Shown here: positions 35,738-42,119 of the stretch, one piece after another
Layout: every line of letters starts with the position of its first letter
How positions within the stretch are numbered: position 1 is the stretch's first letter
Source: Gammaproteobacteria bacterium
GTDB taxonomy: Bacteria > Gemmatimonadota > Gemmatimonadetes > Longimicrobiales > Gaopeijiaceae
Length of the DNA: 42,119 nt
Assembly: GCA_028819075.1 (NCBI GenBank)
Contig: JAPPMM010000054.1
Span: 1 to 42,119, forward strand
Reading direction: 5' to 3'
Notes under the pieces: model-generated
Told to the model about the DNA's origin: nothing
What the model saw: the letters and a program-made list of their open reading frames with translations, nothing else
Databases searched by the model: none
Position numbers and translations under genes: made by a program

Positions 35738-36424
35738 CTACCGCGTCTGGAACGTGATGGGAAGCGAGATCCACACCGGAACCACCTTGTCCAGGTTGAG
35801 TGCCGGAGTGAACCTGAACACGTTGGCCACGCGCAGCGCCGCCTCGTCGAGCGAGGAGTGTCCCGAGGTCTCCGCGACGAGGGTGTTCTGAACGATCCCT
35901 TCCTCGTCGATGAAGAAGTGCACCGTCACCCTCCCGCCGATGCCGTTGTCACGCAGGATCGGGGGATACTCCCGCTCCAGCGCACGCTCCACTTCAGGCT
36001 GGTTCATGAGGTCGGGGCGGACCGTGTAGGGGGTAAACGACGGCGCCGCCGAGATGTCGACCGCCTCCTCGTCGGGAGGAGGTGGCAGCTCTTCGACCGG
36101 ATTGTCCTCGAAGGTGGTCGGCGCGATGGTGATGTCCTCGCTGATGTCGGCCGCGGCGATCACGGGGGTCGCGGGCCGGCTGATCGCCTGGGGCGGCGGG
36201 GGAATCTCGATCTCGGGCGGGAGTTCGATCGCCACCAGCTCCTCGGAATCGAACGAGACGTCCGCCGCGGTCATGCTCGGCCAGAACATGAACATCACGA
36301 AGTGGACCACGGTCGCGACCAGAACCGATCCCCAGAACCATGTGTCGAACGACTTCTTGAAGCGGTCGTTCGCCGTCTCCAGCGGCGCGCCTTCCTGCAC
36401 CTGCACAGATCCGTTGTCGCTCAT
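35738..36424 (-). CDS. tonB: Energy transducer TonB
   Basis: 228 residues. A cytoplasmic stretch is followed by one transmembrane helix (about 30-50, [19 protein letters not shown]), a periplasmic Pro/Glu-rich region ([25 protein letters not shown]) and the C-terminal TonB fold (about 140-228): [58 protein letters not shown]. It transmits proton-motive force from ExbB/ExbD to outer-membrane receptors. ExbB and ExbD are not here. A TTGACA promoter element lies upstream. The helix histidine (VVHFV) matches that needed for ExbB contact in other TonBs. Confidence 0.93.
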   Translation of the reverse strand: MSDNGSVQVQEGAPLETANDRFKKSFDTWFWGSVLVATVVHFVMFMFWPSMTAADVSFDSEELVAIELPPEIEIPPPPQAISRPATPVIAAADISEDITIAPTTFEDNPVEELPPPPDEEAVDISAAPSFTPYTVRPDLMNQPEVERALEREYPPILRDNGIGGRVTVHFFIDEEGIVQNTLVAETSGHSSLDEAALRVANVFRFTPALNLDKVVPVWISLPITFQTR

Positions 36425-36463
36425 CGTCTCTCCTCGTCATGTGGCCGAAGAACACCAGGCTGG

Positions 36464-36493
36464 TACGATGGAGAGCGAGAGCGGATCTGTCAA
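36464..36493 (-). promoter_or_regulatory. Candidate tonB promoter
   Basis: On the minus strand a perfect TTGACA (36493-36488) is followed 17-18 bases later by CATCGT/ATCGTA, a poor -10. An AT-rich stretch precedes the -35. A 7-bp inverted repeat, CAACTAA/TTAGTTG at 36491-36508, overlaps the -35 and could be an operator or the terminator of the upstream protease gene. The tonB start is about 40 bases downstream. Confidence 0.4.
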
Positions 36494-36530
36494 CTAAAAA
36501 GTTAGTTGCTGATGGAGCCGGGCTCAAAGG

Positions 36531-38909
36531 CTACCGCCGCCAAGCACCCACATCGGGGATCCCCCGGCTGAACAGCACGTCCAGACCCGGTCCGGCGGCT
36601 CCCGCGGCCGCGTCGCTCGCGACCTGGTTTGCGGCCGGCGGGTCGCTCAGGAATCCGCGCACCTGCCCGGTTCGGGGATCGCGAAGGATGGCCATCGGGC
36701 GATCCGTGCTCTGGTCGATCGTGACCGAGCCTCGGGGCCCGGAGAGCGCGATGCTCGCCAGGGCGTCCCAGCCTGCCTGGACCGGCAGGGCGAACACGAA
36801 GCTGCTCTCCTCGCCCTCGGCGTCGGCGACGACCGGCATCTCGAAGCTGACGGCGAACAGCTCGCGGCCATCCGCGGACCGTCCTGAAAGACGGTACTCT
36901 CCACGGGCCTCGGGCAAGACAGGTGGGGCGCCGACCACGAACGCCGGTTCGAGGAAGGGCACGGTGTCGGCGTTAACGCCACCCCACAGCAGCAGTACCT
37001 TCGTCGGTGGGGCGTCCATCGGCGGCGACGGCAATCCCACGCTGTCCGCATCGCTCAGGCGGAACCGCAGCGCGTTGGTGAACGAGTAGTCGCTGATCCA
37101 CTTGTCACCGCAATAGGCCATCAGGTCCGTCGCGGAGGGCGGCACAAGCTGGCCGCCATCGCGGAAGTCGTAGCCCCACGCACCGATAGACCCGTCGGAG
37201 TACGGGAACGAAGGATCCGGTCCTCCCGCCCCTCCGCACGGCGCGTGTTGGAGATTCAGGTTGTGACCAAGCTCGTGGGCGATGACGAACGAGCCGGCGC
37301 CCGCGAAGCTCGACCGTCCGGGCAGTCTCGCGATTCCGGAGGGCCCGGTCCTCGGCCGCGCCATCATCCCCATGTAGTGGCCGCTGCCCCCTTCCATGGC
37401 GCGGATGGCCCTGGTCTTTCTAAACAGGTCCCGACCGTCGTTGCTCGAACTCAAGACCGGTTCGTGGGCCGTTACCTCGATATCGTGGACCGGCAGGAGC
37501 GTGCGGGTGTCCGCGAGCAACTCGTGTGTGTCGGGACTGGCGGCGATCTCCCTGACGAGACTCACGATCGACTCGTCGCCCGTTTCGGTCCAGATGAACG
37601 GGACCAGTGTCAGATCGAAGACCGGCATCGCCCCTACATCCACGGCCAGACGGCCCGTCTCGGGGATCCGCCTCGCTACCCCCAGCGACGAGTCCAGCGC
37701 CCCTCCCGGGTCAACCTCGATCACCATCTCAAGCCCCGGCTGAATCACGCGTCCGGGTATCTCGGCGTTGACCGACTTGTCCAGGCTGCTCTCGTCGATC
37801 TCGGTCGGGATGGGCGCGGATGCGCCGCGCATTTCGGCCACATGCGTCTCGCGGCCGTTCTGGTAGAATCGGGCGCGAACGTCTGGAAGACCCACGCCAC
37901 CGCTGCGGCTGGCCGTCGGAAACACGCGGAGCAACGCCTTCTCACCCGCCACCAGGGGGACCGGGAACTCCCGCGACTGCACGGCCTGCGTCAGGTAGGC
38001 CATCGGTGGATCCCCCGCGCTGCACGGAGCGATCCTGCGCTTGTAAACCTGTCCGAGCCACGATTGGAAGCCCGCATCCGTGGTTGCGCACAGATCGGTG
38101 CCTCCAGCCAGCAGCGCGTCGAGCCGGGACAGCGCGGTCATGCCGGCGGGAAGGGGGCCCGCCATGCCGGAGTTGCCTGTGAGGCCCATCTCCCGGAGGC
38201 TCGCCATTCCGCCGATCGCGGATGGCACCGGGCCGGACAGATCGTTGCCCTCCAGTGACAGGAACTCCAGGGCCGCGAGGTTGCCGAACTCGGACGGGAT
38301 GGGACCCTCGAGGCCGTTGTCTTGCAGAAACAGGAGTTCCAGGGTCGACAAGCTGCCGAGTTCGGGTGGAATGGCACCTTCGAGGTCATTGTCGTCGAGA
38401 AACAGCCGTTCCAGGGCCGCGAGGCTGCCGAGTTCGGGCGGGATCGGGCCGCTGAGTTGGTTTCCCCACAGATCGAGCGTCGTCAGGTTGGTGAGGCCAC
38501 CCAGTGCGGACGGAATCGGACCCGACAGTTCGTTGTCGCCCAGGTATAGTCCTTCGAGTGCCATGAGATCGCCCAGTTCCGGCGGAATCGGGCCGATCAG
38601 GCCGTTCACGTTCAGGCCAAGCTCCTCCAGGTTGGCGAGGTCACCGAGTTCCGGCGGGATCGAGCCGGTCAGGTCGTTCGCGGTCAGCGAAAGCACCTCC
38701 AGATTGGGCAGGCCACCGAGTTCTGGTGGAATCGGGCCCTTGAGCTGGTTCACCGCGAGAGTGAGCTCGGCAAGGTCGGCGAGACCACCGAGCTCCGGCG
38801 GGATCGGGCCGGTCAGGCCGTTTTGGTTCAGCCGAAGCTCGTTCAGACCGGTAAGTCGGCCCAACTCCGGCGGAATCGGACCAGTCAGGTCGTTCTGGAA
38901 GAGATACAT
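36531..38909 (-). CDS. Leucine-rich-repeat protein with C-terminal HExxH metalloprotease, 5' end missing
   Basis: 792 residues from the first ATG, but leucine-rich-repeat code continues in frame upstream to about 39040 before a stop at 39054-39056, with no start codon there. The protein therefore lacks its signal peptide and first repeat(s). About 11 repeats of 24 residues (LxxLxLxxNxLxGPIPPELG), the plant-type LRR pattern, fill residues 1-265. A linker with cysteines follows, then a beta-rich region (about 300-440). The zinc site HELGHNLNLQH has H545, E546, H549 and H555, and a Met-turn-like LMAYCG has M597. The canonical Gly of HExxHxxGxxH is Asn here. The C-terminal 150 residues are a beta domain. 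The family is a metzincin relative. As it stands it would be unexported, unless another start exists; an intact ancestor is likely. Confidence 0.85.
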   Translation of the reverse strand: MYLFQNDLTGPIPPELGRLTGLNELRLNQNGLTGPIPPELGGLADLAELTLAVNQLKGPIPPELGGLPNLEVLSLTANDLTGSIPPELGDLANLEELGLNVNGLIGPIPPELGDLMALEGLYLGDNELSGPIPSALGGLTNLTTLDLWGNQLSGPIPPELGSLAALERLFLDDNDLEGAIPPELGSLSTLELLFLQDNGLEGPIPSEFGNLAALEFLSLEGNDLSGPVPSAIGGMASLREMGLTGNSGMAGPLPAGMTALSRLDALLAGGTDLCATTDAGFQSWLGQVYKRRIAPCSAGDPPMAYLTQAVQSREFPVPLVAGEKALLRVFPTASRSGGVGLPDVRARFYQNGRETHVAEMRGASAPIPTEIDESSLDKSVNAEIPGRVIQPGLEMVIEVDPGGALDSSLGVARRIPETGRLAVDVGAMPVFDLTLVPFIWTETGDESIVSLVREIAASPDTHELLADTRTLLPVHDIEVTAHEPVLSSSNDGRDLFRKTRAIRAMEGGSGHYMGMMARPRTGPSGIARLPGRSSFAGAGSFVIAHELGHNLNLQHAPCGGAGGPDPSFPYSDGSIGAWGYDFRDGGQLVPPSATDLMAYCGDKWISDYSFTNALRFRLSDADSVGLPSPPMDAPPTKVLLLWGGVNADTVPFLEPAFVVGAPPVLPEARGEYRLSGRSADGRELFAVSFEMPVVADAEGEESSFVFALPVQAGWDALASIALSGPRGSVTIDQSTDRPMAILRDPRTGQVRGFLSDPPAANQVASDAAAGAAGPGLDVLFSRGIPDVGAWRR

Positions 38910-39044
38910 CTGCTCCAGGTTGGCGAGGCTGCCGAGTTCAGGTGGGATCGGTCCGCTGAGGTCGTTGCAGCAGAGATTGAGCTTCGCGAGGTTGGCGAGG
39001 CTGCCCAGTTCGGACGGAACCGGATTATGTTGATCGAGAATGAT

Positions 39045-39288
39045 CGTAACATACTATACGATAATGATTTACATCATTCGCTACTCGGATGATGTATCAC
39101 TTCAAATACGCAAGCCTGATCGAGAATCCCTTGCACCTTATGGGAGTTTCGCGGACCATCGCACGCAATACACCCGCTCGGTTAAGCCGTTAGCTTGAAC
39201 CTGCGGCGGGTTGCGTCGATGGCGACCGACGAACTGCGAAGCGCCTCCACGTCCGCCGGGGCCGGAAGGCGGTGGAGACACCGTGGTT
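39045..39288. other. AT-rich junction and gene-free stretch
   Basis: Bases 39030-39110 are far more AT-rich than the surroundings and begin exactly where the LRR repeat code fades. The remaining part to 39288 has no gene I recognise. On the minus strand, 39182-39290 reads through as a possible C-terminal fragment (DVEALRSSSVAIDATRRRF then KLTA and a stop), overlapping the end of the neighbouring propeller gene in another frame. This may be chance. Confidence 0.4.
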
Positions 39289-40434
39289 TCAGCCTAAGTC
39301 GAGCCAAGTACAGCCGCTCGTATCGATCCGGTAGGCTCGAATCCAAGTCAGGAGGTCGTCCTCAGCTTCATTGAGGCGTCGGTCGAGAAGGAAGAGGGTA
39401 TCTCGCGCCACGGTGTGAACCGGACGCATTTCGTTCGAGTAGGGCACCGGGGCATCGACGCACGCAGTCGTGCGATCGGGGGCGATGATGCTCAGGTACA
39501 CTTCCGATGTGATGTTCCCGGCAGGCAACTCTCCGTCCAGCGTGGAGTCGTGATGCAGCACGACCGTGCTGCCATCCGACATGCGGTAGAGGCCATACAT
39601 CGAAGAAGCCGCCTCAAACATCTCCGTCATCGAGCTAAAGGACTCCAAGTCATCGAATACCTCTTGGACGTTGGGCGGAACGCCCCGGCGCGTCGTGTTG
39701 GGAAGAAAGAGGGTGTCCAGAAACACGCCATCCAGTGTGGAGAGGTAGATCTCGTTCAGACCGCTCATGCCAGACAGCAACGTATCCGACCACGCGACGA
39801 CACTGCCAAACGACTGAAAAGCCGCGAACCTGCCGAGGCCCTCCAACGATCGCTGATAGGGCGCTGGAAGGGGAACGACATAGTCGATCGCCGCTTCGGG
39901 GTAGCGCCAGACAGCCGCGATCGTCCCGTTCGTAGGGTCTCGGGTCGGAAACACTACTCCTTGATCCACCACCGATACACCGCCCATCCCCACCCGGCCG
40001 CTGAAGGAATGCGCGCCGAGGGAGGTGCCGTCATGCTTGGAGAAGAGTTGTAGGAGATTGCGGCGGTTTCCAGCACCAACCACAACTGAATCGCCCAGGA
40101 CGAAAGCGGTCGAGATGGAGCGGAACTCGCCGGGGCCGCCCCCCGGACGACCGTAGAACTGCCGGAGCTTGCCGTCCCGTTCGTATCTGAGGATCCGGTT
40201 TTGGTAGAAGTCCGAGATCAAGAACGAACCGTCAGCGGTGTCCACTACCAAACTGAAGGGGTTGCCAAGATAGAACCGATCGTTCTCGTCGAGGAGAACG
40301 CTATCGACAACCGTGACGGCAGGCCCGGCTGTTGCGCGGTCCATACTGGGATCCGGTTCGCTCCCGCATCCGACGCCGACCAGCATTGCGGACGCCGCGT
40401 AGCTGCCGCGAGACAACCAGGCCCACCGTATCAC
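39289..40434 (-). CDS. 6-bladed beta-propeller lipoprotein downstream of the Cys-rich peptide gene
   Basis: 381 residues from GTG 40434; GGAG stands nine bases upstream, inside the end of the preceding gene. The lipobox is VGVGC (C23). Blades include NPFSLVVDTADGSFLISDFY, LRQFYGRPGGGPGEF, SVVVGAGNRRNLLQLFSKHD and RMSDGSTVVLHHD. GGGPGEF is the family motif. The start is six bases from the stop of the 74-residue peptide gene, so the two are coupled. Bacteroidota have similar pairings of exported small peptides (NVEALA family) with 6-bladed propellers, which suggests peptide and propeller work together; this comparison is by context only. Confidence 0.87.
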   Translation of the reverse strand: MIRWAWLSRGSYAASAMLVGVGCGSEPDPSMDRATAGPAVTVVDSVLLDENDRFYLGNPFSLVVDTADGSFLISDFYQNRILRYERDGKLRQFYGRPGGGPGEFRSISTAFVLGDSVVVGAGNRRNLLQLFSKHDGTSLGAHSFSGRVGMGGVSVVDQGVVFPTRDPTNGTIAAVWRYPEAAIDYVVPLPAPYQRSLEGLGRFAAFQSFGSVVAWSDTLLSGMSGLNEIYLSTLDGVFLDTLFLPNTTRRGVPPNVQEVFDDLESFSSMTEMFEAASSMYGLYRMSDGSTVVLHHDSTLDGELPAGNITSEVYLSIIAPDRTTACVDAPVPYSNEMRPVHTVARDTLFLLDRRLNEAEDDLLTWIRAYRIDTSGCTWLDLG

Positions 40435-40440
40435 GAGCCG

Positions 40441-40665
40441 CTACTCCGGGGGGTTGACGATGATCGGATCCATCACGTAGCACCAACACGAGGGATCGTT
40501 GATCGGGTTGCCGCATATGTCCTGGCACTGAGAGACGGCATCGAAGTACGTCCAATAGCCAGATCCCTGTGCTGGTTCCGTCCCCGTGAACGTGAGCAGG
40601 GCAAGGAGCATTATGCCCAACCCTGTCTGGGCGAGTAACCTACCGATTCTGGTTTTGGGTTCCAT
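40441..40665 (-). CDS. Small exported Cys-rich peptide (74 residues)
   Basis: ATG at 40665 has GGAGG six bases upstream. A basic N-terminus and one hydrophobic helix (about 10-27) form a signal peptide probably cut near PAQG. The mature part is only about 40 residues with four cysteines (SQCQDICGNPINDPSCWCYV) and ends MDPIIVNPPE. The spacing C-x3-C-x8-C-x-C suggests two disulfides or a metal site. Its start overlaps the end of the upstream thioredoxin-like gene by 26 bases and its stop nearly touches the propeller gene. I recognise no named family. The pattern resembles exported peptides that are modified or oxidised by a partner, here plausibly the adjacent thioredoxin-fold protein. Confidence 0.75.
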   Translation of the reverse strand: MEPKTRIGRLLAQTGLGIMLLALLTFTGTEPAQGSGYWTYFDAVSQCQDICGNPINDPSCWCYVMDPIIVNPPE

Positions 40666-41371
40666 CTCGTACCTCCGTGGTTGATTGTGGGGTTGGTGTT
40701 TGGCTGCGGGATACTGAATGCGCCCGGTCGGACGCCATGAGCTTGATCGTTTGTTCGAGAGGCATCTCGCGTGTTTCCGAGAGAAGTGGGCTCTCCTGTA
40801 GGCCGAATAACCGAGGCGACTGATAGACCAGCGATCCGTCGGAGAAGACCAGTTCTACCGGCAGCAGCCGAGACTCCACAGGTGTCGAAAGGGTCGCCGA
40901 CACCGGGAGCGGTGCCAGACGGAGCCGCTCCCATCGCTGGGGAGGTCTGGAAAGAACCAGCATGAATTGGTCTGGGTTCGTGGCCCGCCAATCGAGCCAC
41001 TGCGACAGGAGCGAGGTGCATGAGAAACACTGCGACGGATCCAACACGAACGCGACTACGGGTCCAGATCCCGCCGATGCTTGGGCAAGCGTCTCTCCTC
41101 CTTCCACAACCCAGTCAGCCGGTGACTCTGGACCGCCGTCGCATGCCGCGAACATGCCGACTGCGAATAGGAAAAGGCAGATGCCGAAACGGTCGCCGCC
41201 GCGATAGGTTGGACGGTGCCTGCGGCTGAGAAGGCGTCGCTGGCGCGGGCGGACCCTACGGTAACCTCTTGCAGGGCAACAGAATCCGCTTGTCGCTCGG
41301 GTCATAGGGGTCGGGTTGCGAGTGTGCTTTCGCCGCGGGGAGGGCGGGTCCTCCGTAGCTTCGCGGTGCAT
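40640..41371 (-). CDS. Thioredoxin-fold lipoprotein (start uncertain)
   Basis: Up to 243 residues. The convincing part begins with a hydrophobic helix and lipobox (GMFAAC, C77), then a thioredoxin-like domain (about 100-225) with a CxxC in DPSQCFSCTSLLSQW (C115, C118) placed after the first strand VVAFVL, as in redox-active or TlpA-like proteins. The sequence after it, QFMLVLSRPP, fits strand beta-3. The N-terminal 60 residues are Arg-rich and odd; no ribosome site precedes the ATG at 41371 or that at 41305, and no other start codon exists between 41305 and the helix. A lipidated thiol reductase or oxidase beside a Cys-rich exported peptide points to a disulfide role, inferred from context. 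It is the first gene of the three-gene minus-strand unit. Confidence 0.72.
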   Translation of the reverse strand: MHREATEDPPSPRRKHTRNPTPMTRATSGFCCPARGYRRVRPRQRRLLSRRHRPTYRGGDRFGICLFLFAVGMFAACDGGPESPADWVVEGGETLAQASAGSGPVVAFVLDPSQCFSCTSLLSQWLDWRATNPDQFMLVLSRPPQRWERLRLAPLPVSATLSTPVESRLLPVELVFSDGSLVYQSPRLFGLQESPLLSETREMPLEQTIKLMASDRAHSVSRSQTPTPQSTTEVRDGTQNQNR

Positions 41372-41539
41372 CTCGTGGTTGGAAGATTCGTGGAAGATGG
41401 ATCAGGAACGAAGCACGGAAGGTAATGAAGCTCATCCGAGTGTCAACTCCTTTGGGCCGGGATGTTGGGAGCAAGGTGGTGTGCCCGGTTTTCCAAGAGC
41501 GAATCCGCCCTAAGCAGCTCGATCCGGCTACTCGGTCTG

Positions 41540-41650
41540 GCCCGCACGGGCCGCAACCCCAAGACCGGTGAACCCTTCGAGGTCCCGTCCCGCAGAGTGC
41601 CGGTCTTCAAGCCCTCGACACCCCTCCGAGAGCGCGTGGACCTAGTCTAG
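41540..41650 (+). pseudogene. C-terminal fragment of an HU/IHF-family DNA-binding protein
   Basis: 36 codons plus TAG read [20 protein letters not shown] then [16 protein letters not shown], which is the HU-family arm and C-terminal helix (RxGRNPxTGExxxIPxxxxPxFKPgxxL). The N-terminal half (helices and GFGTF strand) is not found in any frame of the upstream 150 bases, where the same frame opens at 41462 with unrelated sequence. It is therefore a 5'-deleted remnant, probably from a rearrangement near 41530. Confidence 0.75.
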
Positions 41651-42119
41651 GGTAACGGGCTCTCCCGGCTTGTGGACTCCCCAACCGGAAGCGGGGGCGG
41701 CCTTGGGAGCTCCGATGGGCGCTCCAGAGCGAGTTTCACGGAATCTGCGGGCTCTGGGATCGTCCAGAATCGACGATCCCCGTTTCCCGAGGGGTAAGGG
41801 TGGAAGGCCGCGTGTACGACGGGCAGTGCGATGTCCTCTTGCGATAGGCCGCCACCCTCCTGCTGGCTGGGATGAACGGGCGAGGATCGCGACACCAAGC
41901 CGAGCGGTGGGAACCGCAGCTTGGTTGGGTCGCGGATCACCGAGGGATGGGTCTGCCGAAAGACGCGAGGTGCCACAGCCGATCCGGCCACCGAAAACCC
42001 CTCAGCGGCTCGGCCCAGCGTCGCGCTCCGGCCCGCGCGCCGGCGGCCTTGTCACCAGCCGTGTCCGCGCGGTCTCGCGGCGCCAGATGTCCCGTAGTAC
42101 TCGGTCAAGCCTGTCACTT
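41651..42119. other. Right-edge stretch without a recognised gene
   Basis: A minus-strand frame (41647-41991, 114 codons, Pro/Ser-rich) and plus-strand frames are open, but none has a ribosome site, domain or codon pattern that convinces. The composition is slightly less GC-rich than the gene clusters. Together with the HU fragment this looks like a decayed or rearranged region. Confidence 0.4.

Noticed and set aside
38100-39040. Regular spaced repeats that resemble a CRISPR array
   Set aside because: The period of 72 bases encodes LRR units in one frame, spacers are not unique, and no cas gene is near.

Overview
The window is a high-GC bacterial chromosome segment with densely packed, often overlapping genes. 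The best guess for the lineage is a Gemmatimonadota-like, Gram-negative organism. This is inferred from content: a long cyanobacterial-type IspH, seven 6-bladed beta-propeller proteins, TonB-linked surface proteins with carboxypeptidase-regulatory domains, and a DUF1549/DUF1553 plus DUF1501 pair. There is no rRNA or ribosomal protein gene to place it firmly.

Layout. 1-1315: a DUF222 (HNH-endonuclease type) gene running off the left edge on the minus strand, then a gene-poor gap holding a 42-bp imperfect direct repeat. 1316-5928: core metabolism, with an M42 aminopeptidase and FxsA (minus), a divergent ispH, and a convergent dihydrolipoyl dehydrogenase. 6048-6121: tRNA-Pro(GGG). 6180-14374: a plus-strand block of exported proteins (RCC1-repeat/DUF305 fusion, LVIVD-repeat protein, VCBS-repeat lipoprotein, TonB-dependent receptor). 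14408-18076: a double VOC protein, an LPLAT-type acyltransferase and a propeller lipoprotein overlapping it by 4 bases. 18267-23693: a multi-haem-motif DUF1549/DUF1553 protein, a DUF1501 protein and a small membrane protein. 23715-28369: a methyltransferase and three propeller lipoproteins, two of them tandem duplicates.

28424-31733 is a minus-strand unit read right to left: secreted protein, BlaI-type repressor, M56 BlaR1-type membrane protease, and a small lipoprotein whose domain matches the first secreted protein. An outer-membrane barrel gene follows. 31917-36424 is a second minus-strand unit: tonB, two propeller proteins, and a receptor-like protein with regulatory and plug-like domains but no barrel. 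36531-39053 encodes a plant-type leucine-rich-repeat protein fused to an HExxH metalloprotease, missing its 5' end at an AT-rich junction. 39289-41371 is a three-gene exported cassette (thioredoxin-fold lipoprotein, 74-residue Cys-rich peptide, propeller lipoprotein). 41540-41650 is the tail of an HU-family protein, and the last 470 bases hold nothing I recognise.

The theme is cell-envelope biology: exported propellers, repeat proteins, TonB energy coupling and a protease-controlled repressor. The strongest candidates for undescribed systems are the BlaI/M56 operon bracketed by two secreted proteins sharing one domain, the Cys-peptide/thioredoxin/propeller cassette, and the tonB operon with a barrel-less plug protein.
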